Below, piece after piece: positions 14,047 through 22,413 of a stretch of 64,000 nucleotides of DNA (position 1 is its first letter; each line of letters begins with the position of its first letter). Position numbers and translations under genes: made by a program. Source of the DNA: Symbiodinium natans (lineage: Eukaryota > Sar > Dinophyceae > Suessiales > Symbiodiniaceae); assembly GCA_905221605.1 (NCBI GenBank), contig CAJNDS010002066.1:283980-347979 (forward strand). The letters are read 5' to 3'. Below the pieces are notes generated by a model. It made no database searches and was not told the origin of the DNA. It was given only the letters and a program-made list of their open reading frames with translations.

Positions 14047-17000
14047 TACTCACATACAAGAAACACACAGCAAGCACAAGCAGGTGCAGGCGAGGGAGTA
14101 CCGTCATCGAGGTACTCGCCGTCCACCTTGTAGCCTGACGAACACGTTTTTTTTCCAGCTCTCTCTCTCTCTCTCTCACTCCCCCCTCCCTCTCTCTCTC
14201 TCTCTCTCCCTCTCCCTCTCCCTCTCTCTCTTTGACTCTCTCTCTCTCACTCTCTCTCTCTCTCTCTCTCTGTCTGTCCCTCTCACACGTCAAGTTTTCC
14301 GAGCCTTGACGCCGGGCAGGTCGCCGCCCACCCGCCCACCAGCGCCCGGACCCCCCACCGCGCCCCTACAGACTGTTTGAGCAAAAGCACGCGGCAACGT
14401 CATGCACGAAACACACATGTACATGCGTCACTTCAGAACCCAACCGCCAAAAACAACACTCAACCAGCTCTTCCCTACAAAATTCAACATATATCGAAAA
14501 ACGTGCCGCCCACTGCCTATCCAAGCTACCAGCAAGAAACCAAACTCAAGACCTGTACCAACTGCCTCCGCCGCACGGCAAACCCATCTTTGCGGCCCTC
14601 AAACACTGGCAGCAGTTCCGCCTCGTAGAGCTCCAAGGAAACCAGAGGGCATCCCAAGACCCCGAATGGGCAGCACTGCTCGCACGGGTACGGGTGGGCG
14701 AGTGGACCTCTCAAGACATCCAAGTCATCCGAAGCAGAGTCAAACGAAGCCGAAACGGAATCCATCCAGGACCCAACGCTGTCCACCTGCACGCAACCCG
14801 AGAAGCAGTCGCAGTCACCAACGCCCGCGTCTTCGCAAAGCACGTGCAAGATAGGGCTTAGGGCTTAGGGCTTAGGGCTTAGGGCTTAGGGTTTAGGGTT
14901 TAGGGTTTAGGGTTTAGGGTTTAGGGTTTAGGGTTTAGGGTTTAGGGTTTAGGGTTTAGGGTTTAGGGTTTAGGGTTACCCTAAACCCTAAACCCAAAAA
15001 ATCCTGAACTCTGAGCCCTTGGACCCTACACCCAGGCGAGTCGCCGCGCGGCACGCGCCCAAGGTGGCACTAAGCGAGATGCCTTCGGGTTCGGGGGTTT
15101 GGGGTTTGGGGTTTGGGGTTTGGGGTTTAGGGTTTGGGGTGCAGGGTTTAGGGTTTGGGGTTTAGGGTTTGGGGTTTGGGGTTTCGGGTCTGCGGCATGG
15201 GGTTCGTGGGCAGGGAACCACCTGGCCTCAAAACGAAACAGGCCCAAAAGACAACCCAGGAGCCTGAAGCCCGCAACCATACCAAAAAAAGACACCGTCA
15301 AAAACCTAAAAGACTCAAGCCCTTCCCTAAACCTTAAACCCCAAAAACCTAACCCATAAGCCCCGAACCCTGAAGCCTAAACCCCAAACCCTAAACGAGC
15401 CATGGATGCTAAAGGGGATAAAACCTTAGGGGTCCGAGTCTTAATCCCTTGAGATTAAACTCTAAACCCCTAAACCCTAAACCCTTTAATGAAGGCAAGG
15501 GCCCATATGGGGGCTTACGAAACTAAGGGACCCCTAATAGCACCCCGCCCCCCTAAATCGTAGGATTCCCTTATAATATGGATCCCAAAAACGTAAACCC
15601 TAAACCCTCAACCCTAAACCCTTAGGGGATGGGACAGTGGACGCCCCTCAGCCGAGTGTCGGTTCGCCTGTAAGCTGGCGGCCGCCACCTTAGGAGATTG
15701 GAAGAGAGCGGTTTAGAGTTTAGGGTTTAGGGTTTAGGGTTTAGGGTTTAGGGTTTAGGGTTTTGGGTTTCGGGGTTCCCTGAGTTACTAGAATTTTCGG
15801 GTCTAGGGGTGTTTTAAGGGAAGGGTTGGGGAGCCAAGTAGGATTTGGGGCGGATTTTTGGAGTTCGAAAGTAGGTTTTCGCGTTGTTCAGGGTGGTTAG
15901 GGGTGCAGTGGACTTGGGTTTAACGGCTCTCGAAATTGGCCTAACAAGCCTACAGCCAATAAGCCCTAACCGAATCTAAACCCCTAAACCCCTAAACCCC
16001 TAAACCCTAAACCCCAACCCCAAACCCTAAACCCAAACCATGCAGCCCACATCCACAACATATTTAATATTCCTTTAGGTTTTATAGCAACATATTTGCG
16101 AACAATCAAAAGGGGGGTAATTATACTTTCCCCGTCGTTTAGGGTTTAGGGTTTAGGGTTTATGGTTTAGGAATTAGGGTTTAGGGTTTAGGGTTTAGGG
16201 TTTAGGGTTAGGGGCTCTAGAGCCCTTTCCCGAAACGACAACACCAGCCCGGAAGCCGTGACCAGCAGGGACAGCGCCGCGCACCACGCGCTTGCACGCC
16301 TGAGGGTTCGGGGGTTGAGGGTTTAGGGTTTTCGGGTTCAGGGTTTAGGGTTTTAGGGTTTAGGGTTTTCGGGTCGGGTTTCGGGTTTAGGGCTTAATGA
16401 GGGCTCAGGGTTCTCCCGGAAAACCCTAAACGCTAAACTCTAACCCTGAACCCTAAACCACTGGGGTTTTGGTCTGTGGGAGCCAGAGCTCATTGCTTGA
16501 GAGGGCTGAGGGTGCTGAGAGTACCGCACTCCGGATGAACCCCTACACCCGAAACCCCCTGGCCCTGAAACCCTCGAAAGCCTAAACTCCATAAACCATA
16601 CAGCCCCTGAACCCCAAAATCCTGAACCCGCAAACCCTAAACCCTAAACCCTAAACCCTAAACCCCTAAACCCCTAAACCCCTAAGCCCTAAGCCCTAAG
16701 CCCTAAACTCTAAGCTTCAGCACTTTCAAAATTCAGGAGCCGTGGTCATCTGAACTCTCAGCTTCGGGCCCCTCCAAGGCTCAGGAATCTTAGACATCCC
16801 GGGGCATAGCCCTAAACCCTAAACCTAAACCCTAAACCCTAAACCCTAAACGTTAAACCCTAAACCCTGCACCCAAAAACGCAATCCCGAAAACCCGGGT
16901 TCCAAGCTATCCCAGGCTTTAGGAGTTTTGGGGCATTCAGGGCCTGGTTTCTGCTGAGCGTTTCAGAGCTTCGTTGCTTGTATATGCACGCGTACGCATG

Positions 17001-17332
17001 TCACTCTGAACTCTAAACCCTAAACCCTAAAACCTGAAACCCTAAACCCTAAAGCCTAAACCCTAAACTGCAGGGACAGTGGGCTTCAGGGGCTTTTGAG
17101 GCCCTAAATCCGATTCCCTAACCCTAAACTCTTTACCCATTGCTTCCGATTTCCGGACCCCCAACCCAGCCCTGCACCCGAAGGGGTTTATTGTTTAGGG
17201 ATTAGGGATTAGGGTTTAGTTTAGGGTTTAGGGTTTCGTGTTTCGGGCTCAATTAAGCTCGAAGCCCTAAACCTTAAACACATCGGGCGTCTCGCAGGCA
17301 CTGATGGTTGCATTGAAGACGACGAGATCCAC
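350..17332 (-). CDS. Pentatricopeptide-repeat (PPR) protein, split into at least 14 exons; runs off the left edge
   Basis: PPR proteins bind RNA, usually in organelles. Minus-strand exons joined in phase: 17332-17292, 16299-16250, 15082-15048, 12414-12363, 10209-10151, 7827-7769, 5024-4932, 4454-4357, 4184-4119, 3846-3769, 3312-3256, 2682-2651, 1051-976, 392-350. Helix-A motifs recur about every 35 residues (VDLVVFNATISAC, VDAVAFNSAISGC, ADVITYNASIT, LYTYNAVIAA, ILSYSTAMSAS, NLISCDSVITAC, NIIALNAVLSAF, NISYNAAISAC). Helix-B motifs follow (AWCAALSLL, WFWALRLL, RWQAAL, RWRWALRSL). Most motifs are complete only after splicing, which is the strongest evidence. Donors are mainly GC, some GA. Least certain are the junctions 16250/15082 and 10151/7827, where the reconstructed repeat is short. 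N- and C-termini were not found. Introns are telomeric arrays and short inverted-repeat elements. Family call is firm; the exact model is moderate. Confidence 0.8.
415..2240. repeat. Telomeric arrays in both orientations with unique spacers
   Basis: TTTAGGG at 415-497, 1065-1280 and 1718-1822; CCCTAAA at 895-945 and 2132-2240. Spacers at 500-890 and 1300-1700 hold unique sequence with no assigned exon; the PPR exon 1051-976 lies between arrays. Confidence 0.85.
2322..2535 (+). repeat. Long TTTAGGG telomeric array
   Basis: About 30 near-perfect TTTAGGG units with two short TTAGGG slips; the end drifts into TTTTGGG. Confidence 0.95.
3366..3497. mobile_element. Inverted-repeat element family E
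   Basis: CTTCCGAATCCAGGGGACTT and AAAGCCCCCCGATGTTCTCAAG are imperfect inverted ends; interior GTAAGTAAGTAGGTACAAGT. Lies in the PPR intron between 3769 and 3312. Confidence 0.55.
4185..4356 (-). mobile_element. Element-like PPR intron bracketed by an 8-base direct repeat
   Basis: AAGGAGAC occurs at the exon end and again at the next exon start; splicing at GA...AG gives LEG-DILSYST in frame. The interior is non-telomeric. The stretch TTGGTAGCCC...AAGGGCACCC seen here (minus strand) also occurs at 55075-55110, suggesting a dispersed family. Confidence 0.6.
5234..6300. other. Unique non-telomeric block without recognised gene
   Basis: About 1 kb almost free of telomeric repeat, inside a PPR intron. 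Several overlapping frames are open on both strands (minus 5234-5473 and 5799-6257; plus 5865-6131 and 5951-6292). The 152-codon minus frame has a hydrophobic middle (WWLFWSCALFLG, LALLLLLLRG). CAGCAG/GCCACC low complexity near 6000-6100 explains much of the openness. Nothing resembles a known family. Confidence 0.3.
6800..7160. repeat. AT-rich block of diverged short repeats
   Basis: The pattern CATG/CGTGG followed by TTTTTGGA or TTTTGATTTT recurs about every 50-60 bases (near 6883, 6930, 6967, 7020, 7098). One strong hairpin, AAAACTCCAAAAAAAACATG / GTTTTTGGAGTTT, at 6868-6902. No gene recognised. Confidence 0.5.
7176..7460 (+). CDS. Possible small membrane protein ORF
   Basis: A 94-codon plus-strand frame with an Arg-rich N-terminal half (SSRRRRSRHGH), a hydrophobic stretch FALVALVLALGLAIAAAAAA of transmembrane length, then Cys-containing tail. 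The hydrophobic run comes from GCC/CTT-rich low-complexity DNA, and the reverse strand is also open (142 codons), so chance is likely. It lies in the PPR intron between 7.77 and 5.02 kb. Confidence 0.2.
   Translation: MLEVDCFYVTSLANSTGSSRRRRSRHGHLPDQGVCSMSKARLCHLCPCPVFALVALVLALGLAIAAAAAASILCKGPLSRGCSYGCDGRNQSPK
7655..8260. repeat. Degenerate telomeric arrays flanking PPR exon 7827-7769
   Basis: CCCTAAA at 7655-7690, TTTAGGG and TTGAGGG at 7725-7755 and 7850-7990, TTTGGGG/TTTAGGG mix at 8105-8260. Confidence 0.8.
8290..8636 (+). repeat. TTTGGGGGG minisatellite
   Basis: About 35 units of a 9-base TTTGGGGGG variant with some 8-base units. Because the unit is a multiple of three, every frame stays open on both strands (Gly/Phe, Gly/Leu, Trp/Gly/Val, Pro/Asn), giving spurious ORFs. 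Confidence 0.9.
9005..10350. repeat. Telomeric arrays around 9-10.3 kb
   Basis: TTTAGGG 9015-9113 with TTGAGGG variants; CCCTAAA/CCCTGAA 9957-10120, where CCCTGAA units alternate in blocks; TTTAGGG 10225-10350. PPR exon 10209-10151 is sandwiched between the last two. Confidence 0.85.
9473..9796 (+). other. Open segment of unknown status
   Basis: A 107-codon plus-strand frame; the central part (FRAAKHGWKGLRTLFLPQNG, CELLMWHRVEGETKDMD) has ordinary composition but no recognisable motif. It is opposite to the host PPR gene and within one of its introns. Listed because the block is unique sequence rather than telomeric repeat. Confidence 0.2.
10640..11025 (+). repeat. Three diverged tandem copies of a 120-130-base unit
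   Basis: Landmarks GTGAGCATGATGCAAAG, TGACTGCAGCTGTCAAGAGAAAGCTG and CAATTGGAAGACTGG in copy 1 recur as GTGAGCATCATGAAAA, TTGACCGGAACTTACAAGAGAAAG and CAATTGGAAGACTGG in copy 3; copy 2 (10820-10910) is more diverged. No telomeric repeat inside. Confidence 0.75.
11604..11697 (+). mobile_element. Family A, left half copy
   Basis: TACTTGAAGGTTCATGGTAC followed by the same 80 bases as the full copy up to CCTTATAGGGG; the right arm is missing. Confidence 0.75.
12100..12890. repeat. Telomeric arrays in both orientations
   Basis: Degenerate CCCTAAAA 12100-12350, TTTAGGG 12445-12570, and 25 near-perfect CCCTAAA units at 12706-12880. PPR exon 12414-12363 lies between the first two. Confidence 0.9.
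12938..13190. mobile_element. Family A copy with telomeric repeats inserted between duplicated element sequence
   Basis: Ends TACTTGGAGGTTCATGG... and ...CCATGAACCTCCAAGTA. A 40-base stretch starting AGTGGGTTATAGGTACGGAG occurs at 13031-13070 and again at 13128-13167 with four differences; between them lie GGGTTTA then CCCTAAA units. Confidence 0.8.
13480..13680. other. AT-rich unique island
   Basis: TATATATCCATATCG, TCTATATGG and TAAATTTATATT motifs, far lower GC than surroundings. No ORF or element recognised. Confidence 0.5.
13687..13795 (+). repeat. ATT/ACT trinucleotide-rich microsatellite
   Basis: TTATTATTA, then ACTACTATT and ACTACC units; gives runs of Leu or Asn/Ser in translation. 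Confidence 0.85.
13983..14293 (+). repeat. Compound CT microsatellite
   Basis: CTCTCTCTTT and CACTCT units 13987-14050, then CT repeats 14158-14280, split by 100 bases of unique sequence. ORFs here (SLSLSL, RERERE) are artefacts. Confidence 0.92.
14550..14861 (+). pseudogene. PIF1/Helitron-like DNA helicase fragment, truncated
   Basis: Reading the plus strand with codons starting at 14550 gives DLYQLPPPHGKPIF (helicase motif III region, usually GDxxQLPP), then WQQFRLVELQGNQRA (the aromatic/basic stretch ending in NQR), WAALLARVRVGEWTSQDI and AVHLHATREAVAVTNARV (the ATN/ATR motif). This order is that of PIF1 helicases, including the helicase half of Helitron transposons. Walker A/B motifs before it and the C-terminal third are absent. 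The left edge looks like a splice acceptor (CTCAAG|ACC). The right edge runs straight into a telomeric array at about 14853, which supplies the stop TAG. It lies opposite to all other genes, inside an intron of the PPR gene. A dead transposon or retained gene fragment is the simplest reading. Confidence 0.75.
14853..15195. repeat. Telomeric block with a head-to-head junction
   Basis: TTAGGGC variant, then perfect TTTAGGG to 14976, then an abrupt switch to CCCTAAA (14978-14995). TTTGGGG variants at 15095-15195. Confidence 0.9.
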
Positions 17333-18275
17333 CTCGCCGTCGCAAAGGTGCAGGGCACAGGCTCGGGGGACGTCAGAGTTGGGTTAGGATCTATAGAGGC
17401 TTACATCCAGAACCCTTGAGTCTGGGTTGAGGGCGTTAAAAATGGATTTAAGCATTGCGTCCAAACTCTGATCCCTAAACCCTAAACCCTAAACCCTAAA
17501 CCCTAAACCCGAAACCCTCGCCTGATCCCCCCCGTTTTTTGCTTGATCGGAGAAGGGGTTCGGGTTGCCAAACGGTCTCTTTTGCTGTTGGAGCCCCCAC
17601 AAGGTCAACCCGGGTTTAGGGGTAGGGTTTGGGGTTTGGGGTTTGGGGTTTAGGGTTTAGGGTTTAGGGTTTAGGGTTTAGGGTTTATGGTTTAGGGTTT
17701 AGGGTGCAGGCGTTAAGTTCTTCCCAATCTGGATCCGGCTGGGTCGGTTTAGGCCCGGATTCTCAGGGTACATCCAGAACCTTAAGTTTGGGGCCTACAT
17801 AGGGTTTAGGGTGACATGTAGAACCCTCGGAAATCAAGGCGCCTGTACACACGAGAAAACGCCCCAAGACGCACAAAGGACCCGAGGATGCCTATTCTCC
17901 CGTCTACAGTTGCCCTTCATGGCTACAAGACGAACCGGTTTAGGGTTTAGGGGTCAGGGTTTGGGGTTTAGGGTTTAGGGTTTGGGGTTTGGGGTTTGGG
18001 GTTTAGGGTTTAGGGTTTAGGGTTTAGGGTTTAAGGTTTAGGGTTTGGTCTGAATGTGCCCCTCAATACATTGACTGAGGCGCGAAACGAACAAGCCAAA
18101 CAAGATCCTCGCTTGGGCAGATAGGCTTTTGGGTTTAGGGTTTAGGGTTTAGGGTTTAGGGTTCAGGGTTCAGGGTTCAGGGTTCAGGGTTCAGGGTTCA
18201 GGGTTTAGGGTTTAGGGTTTAGGGTTTAGGGTTTAGGGTTTAGCGTTTAGGGTTTAGGGTTTAGGGTTTAGGAGG
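15715..18275. repeat. Series of telomeric arrays in PPR introns and upstream
   Basis: Arrays at 15715-15770, 15975-16040, 16138-16215, 16300-16395, 16625-16715, 16806-16868, 17480-17515, 17600-17706, 17940-18050 and 18128-18275 (with a TTCAGGG block at 18163-18205), alternating orientation, separated by 60-200-base unique islands. Confidence 0.8.
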
Positions 18276-18366
18276 GGACCCGACTGGAGGAATTGAAAAC
18301 GGGACCAGACACAGAGGCCGAGCCACGCCAGGCAGTTGCCCTTGGAAATGCTAAAACCTCAACCCT

Positions 18367-18458
18367 TACTTGAAGGTTCATGGTACTTACTAACCAATTA
18401 TAACTGTACTTATAACCCTACTTATAATGCCCCTAAAGGGCCTGATAGGGGATATCCC
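18367..18458 (+). mobile_element. Family A, left half copy
   Basis: TACTTGAAGGTTCATGGTAC through CCCCTAAAGGGCCTGATAGG, nearly identical to the 11604 copy, then joined directly to the element at 18471. Confidence 0.75.
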
Positions 18459-18470
18459 TATCTTGGCTGC

Positions 18471-18575
18471 ACTCAGGAGGGTAGCTAAAATTAAACTTTT
18501 AGCTGCCTGATTAAGAAACCCAATTAGCCCAAAAAGGGTAAGGATCTAAAGTTACAGTAAAGTACCACAAAGCTA
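18471..18575 (+). mobile_element. Non-genic copy of the ankyrin intron-4 element, without telomeric array
   Basis: Begins CTTGGCTGCACTCAGGAGGG and ends GGATCTAAAGTTACAGTAAA then GTACCACAAAG. The interior (TTAAACTTTTAGCTGCCTGA...) is AT-rich and has inverted repetition around AGCTAAAA/TTTTAGCT. It directly follows a half copy of element family A. Confidence 0.65.
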
Positions 18576-19201
18576 TACCCCTAGTCCTAAAGCAGGGAAT
18601 CCTATAAAACTCGGATGCCCTAAAACCCAAAACCCCAAAATCCTGAAAGCTGAACCCCAAACCCTAAACCCTGAAGCAGGGCATCCTATTAAAAGGATGT
18701 GAGCGGCCTGAATCCTGGCGTGGCGAAGGCCCGAGCAGGTCTGGCCGGATGCTTAGGGCACAGGGCTTAGGGTCCCTACACCCTAAACCCTAAACCCTAA
18801 ACCCTAAACCCCAAACCCTAAACCCTAAACCCTAAACCCTAGACTCTAAAGGGTTGAGAGTTGAAGGGCTAAGGGCCATGGGTTTAGGGCGTTGAGAGTG
18901 TTAGAATCCCTAAACCCTAAACCCTAAGCTTTTGGAGCTCCAGGACTTCAGGCGCGTCCTAGCACGACGCATAGATACAGTCACCAAAGAGTGATGAACC
19001 GAGACTGATGGGAGCATCCCTAAACCCGGTTAGGGTTTCGGGCTTAGGGCTTAGGGTTTCGGGTTTAGGGTAACCCTAAACCCTAAACCCTACATGCTTG
19101 CGCGGCGAGTTGCATCGCCGGGTTGCGGGCAACTTTTTTTTTTCTTGGGGGGGGGGGGGTTTCGGAGTTGAATTGACTAAGTTGACTGACTGACTTGATT
19201 C

Positions 19202-19301
19202 TTGGGATGTTCCCCCTCATACTAGCATTCCTTTAACGGGTTTATAATAGGGGGTACTGTAATCCCTACTAAGGACTGTTAGTACAAGGGGGACATCCCA
19301 A
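19202..19301. mobile_element. Inverted-repeat element family B (100 bases)
   Basis: TTGGGATGTTCCCCCTCATA at the left pairs with AGTACAAGGGGGACATCCCAA at the right; interior TTTATAATAGGGGGTACTGTAA. Non-coding. Confidence 0.8.
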
Positions 19302-19416
19302 CTTGTTTGATCTAACTAATTTATTTGGGTGAATTAACTTAAGTGATTAAAGTAAATCAATAAAAACTAAGTAAACTAATGAAATCAAGTAAACTAATTG
19401 AACAAATTAATGTTGA

Positions 19417-19428
19417 CCTCGAATTAAG

Positions 19429-19488
<60 letters not shown>

Positions 19489-19698
19489 AGCCCCCCCACC
19501 CCCCTCCCCCCGTCCAATTGCGTGTTGTTTTTCCGCCCGACCCGTGGGGGGGGGCGGGAGTCGGGCGGGTCCCGCGCCGCCCCCGGGAATCATCAACGCC
19601 ACTTACCCCAAAAAGGGCCCAGAAAAAAAATATCGGCACCCGGACCAGGGTTCCTTACTCGAGCGGGGGGGGGGGGGGTTTTATAATTGAGTTCCTGG
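19417..19698. mobile_element. Family D-like element expanded by poly(C)
   Basis: Left GAATTAAGAACCCCC runs into a C tract of about 58 bases (19431-19488); right end is a G tract then TTTTATAATTGAGTTCC. The homopolymers start exactly where family D has its CCCCCCC box. Confidence 0.6.
19431..19488 (+). repeat. Poly(C) tract, about 58 bases
   Basis: Uninterrupted C run followed by C-rich sequence to 19512; translated as polyproline or, in reverse, polyglycine. Confidence 0.95.
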
Positions 19699-19984
19699 CT
19701 TGGGGGTTTCTGAATTGAGGGGGTGTTTATAAACTTGAGGTTAACATCAATTGAGTTCCTCAGATCAGGGGAGTCGGGCTCTCTGGGTTTAGGGGGCTCA
19801 AGGCTCAGGGTACAAGCCCTAAAACGCCCAAAAACTCGAGAGGTGTCGGGTCTAGAACTCAACCCCACAGCGGTGTCTACGCCCTAAACTCCCGAAAGCG
19901 CCAAACACTAAACTCCCGAACGTCCCGAGCTAAACCCTGAAGCCCTACATCCCAAACCCTGAGGCCCTAACCCCTACATCCCAA

Positions 19985-20412
19985 CAGCCAACACCCCTAA
20001 CCCTAAACCCTGAACCCTACACACTAAACCCTAAACCCTAAACCCTACCTAAAGCCTAAACCCTAAACCCTACCTAAAGCCTAAACCCTAAACCCTTAAA
20101 CCCTAAACCCTAAACCCTAAACCCTAAACCCTAAACCCTAAACCCTAAACCCTAAACCCTAAACCCTAAACCCTAAACCCTAAACCCTAAACCCCAACCC
20201 CCTGAATCTGGAAAGGCTTTCAAGGGCTCACTGCTCAACGGCCTGAAGAGCTGCTTGCCACTCTGAGCGCCTCGCGCCTGAGTTCGATGTTTAAGGTATT
20301 GGGTTTAGGGTTTAGGGTTTAGGGTTTAGGGTTTAGGGTTTAGGGTTTAGGGTTTAGGGTTTAGGGTTTAGGGTTTAGGGTCTAGGGTTTAGGGTTTAGG
20401 GTTTAGGGTTTG
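19985..20412. repeat. CCCTAAA array followed by TTTAGGG array
   Basis: CCCTAAA 19985-20195, a 105-base unique spacer (20196-20300), then TTTAGGG 20301-20412: the diverging arrangement around an island. Confidence 0.9.
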
Positions 20413-20524
20413 GGGTACGTGTAGGGTTTTGGGGTTTACGGTCTAGGGCTTCAGGCTTTGTGGGTTAGGTTTTCGGTTTCGGTTTAAGCGCTACATGGTG
20501 TAGGGGGGTCAAGGGTTTCGGGTG

Positions 20525-20715
20525 TTTGGAACCCAAAGAGGCCAATACCACTTAATGTTAGGAATATTCCTTAAATCATAAAGGAACCCTTTATAACTTA
20601 AGGGTATGTTCCTTAATTCAGGAATATTCCTCAAATCATATTAAGGATCCCATTGCAATTCAAGGCTACTGCAAGGTATGTTCCTTAACTAAGGGGTATT
20701 GGGCTCTTTGGGAAG
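20525..20715. mobile_element. Inverted-repeat element family C, long or nested copy
   Basis: Left end GGAACCCAAAGAGGCCAATA, right end GGGGTATTGGGCTCTTTGGGAA. GGAATATTCCT and GTATGTTCCTTAA motifs recur inside, suggesting a copy within a copy. Confidence 0.6.
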
Positions 20716-20970
20716 TTGTTGGAGGCTTTACGGTGTGGACCGTCTCCGAAATAGTCTTGCAGCAGGGTATGCGGTCGCAACATCGGCATCAGGTTGCTTA
20801 CCGGCCCGTCTTTAGGGAGTTTTACCCTTTCCTTGGCCTCTTTGATTTAGAGACTAAGGCTCAACGTTCCGCACCAGCCGGAAAGTTTAGCCTCGGGTCG
20901 AAAGCACTGTGCTGCGGCCGTGAACCTCCGATTTCCGTTATTCGTATCTTTACTTTAAGTATTTCTACTA

Positions 20971-21086
20971 TTTGCTTAAGAACCCCCCCCAATAAAAAAA
21001 AAAAAAAAAAAAAAAAAAAACATTCTTCCTTATAAGGGCAAGACAGGGATTCTTCTTTCATATTTGTTTGGGGTTCTTCAGCAAAT
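20971..21086. mobile_element. Family D element with poly(A) tract
   Basis: Ends TTTGCTTAAGAACCCCCCCC and GTTTGGGGTTCTTCAGCAAA are inverted repeats. A 27-base A run (20994-21020) and CATTCTTCCTTATAAGGGCA lie between. Confidence 0.7.
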
Positions 21087-21109
21087 CCTAGCTTGTTCTT
21101 TCAGTTGTA

Positions 21110-21255
21110 TACTTTCTGATGTCACGAGCACATCCCCACTCCTTCATCCAAGGTTCTGTCAGCAATTGCTGCGGTCCCCGCCAGCAGGCGATCCATCGGC
21201 AAGTCCGGGCCATTGCTCTTAAGACTGGCTCCACTGTAGGAGGCTGAGCAATTGG
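21110..21255 (-). other. Possible terminal exon fragment
   Basis: Minus frame SASYSGASLKSNGPDLPMD continues RLLAGTAAIADRTLDEGVGM to CS-stop (TGA near 21122). Composition looks coding; no family recognised and no neighbouring exon assigned. It lies between the PPR gene and the 22.4-24.3 kb Kelch exons. Confidence 0.25.
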
Positions 21256-21721
21256 AATTTGGTTTTGGGTGGTTGGTATAGGACAAATATAAAGGGACCA
21301 TAAGGGAATATTAGTAGTAATTGTTCCGACCCCTATAGTACAAGGGTCAGGGCTAGGGTTGAGGGCATCCGTGTTTTAGGGCTTCAGAGCCAAATGGGTT
21401 TCAGGGTTTAAGGCTGTGGTGTTTTAGGACTGGGAGGGGTTTAACCCTAAACCCTAAACCCTCAGACCCAAAAACCCTAAACCCTAAACCCTCAGACCCA
21501 AAACCCTAAACCCTAAACCCTTGGGATGACAGCTCTGAGACGAATTTCGAGGCACAGGAGTCACCTCCAGCGCACTACACCATCGGCGCGGTTCTTACAG
21601 GCTGTGCCTACCGAATTCTTCCCAAACAAAGAAGGTTTAGGATTCAGGGCTTAGGGTTCTGCATGAGGTTAGGGGCTGAGGGTTCAGGGTTTCATCCCGA
21701 AGCTCAAGCTGGGGGGAAGCT

Positions 21722-21752
21722 AGTTCATGGTTGGGATAGCATTTACAAACTA

Positions 21753-21787
<35 letters not shown>

Positions 21788-21868
21788 GTATATTCCTTAT
21801 TCGGTTTAAGAACCCTTAAACATGTAAAATGGTACCCAAGTATGACGAAGGAAGGAAAATGATGTAAA
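21722..21868 (+). mobile_element. Dispersed copy of the ankyrin intron-5 element
   Basis: Contains TTCATGGTTGGGATAGCATT at the left and AAATGGTACCCAAGTATGAC at the right, an imperfect terminal inverted repeat, with TATTCCTTATTCGGTTTAAG inside as in the intron copy. A (TA)n/CATA tract of about 35 bases (21755-21793) is inserted in the middle. Confidence 0.65.
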
Positions 21869-21989
21869 TCAGCGGTCCTTTCTGGCAACCCCTCAGCCTA
21901 AAATTCTAGGGAGCGCGCTACAGCTTAGCCAGGGACACCTAGAAGGGGCTGTGACACCAAGGATCATGACAGATCTCCGAAGAGACCTG

Positions 21990-22360
21990 GCGGTTTTGAT
22001 AAGCCCTAAACCCTAAACCCTAAGCCCTAAACCCTAAACCCTAAACCCTAAACCCTAAACCCTAAACCCTAAACCCTAAACCCTAAACCCTAATCCTAAA
22101 CCCTAAACCCTAAGCCCGAATCAGCCCTGTAGGGTCAATGTGCACCACCGGTCAAGCCCCAGTCTAGAATCCCAGCGAAGTAAGTTTAGGCTTTAAGGCT
22201 TAGGGTTTAGGGTTTAGGGTTTAGGGTTTAGGGTTTAGGGTTCAGGGTTTAGGGTTTAGGGTTTAGGGTCTAGGGTCTAGGGTTGAGGGGTTTAGGGTCT
22301 AGGGTTGAGGGTTTAGGGTTTTAATGTTTACAGGGTTTACAGGGTTTACAGGGTTTAGGC
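21990..22360. repeat. Telomeric arrays
   Basis: CCCTAAA 22000-22118 and TTTAGGG 22195-22330, ending in GGGTTTACA units. Confidence 0.85.
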
Positions 22361-22413
22361 AGCTAAACCTGGACGGCTCCTAAACCCTAAGTTAAAACCC
22401 TGAGCGCGCCAGC

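Noticed and set aside
13850-14380. ORFs with SLSLSL and RERERE
   Set aside because: CT microsatellite; the openness follows from the two-base repeat.
14402-14854. 150-codon plus-strand ORF over the helicase fragment
   Set aside because: It is a shadow frame; the helicase motifs are in another frame (codons from 14550).
19357-19718. Polyproline/polyglycine ORFs
   Set aside because: Poly(C) tract in an inverted-repeat element.
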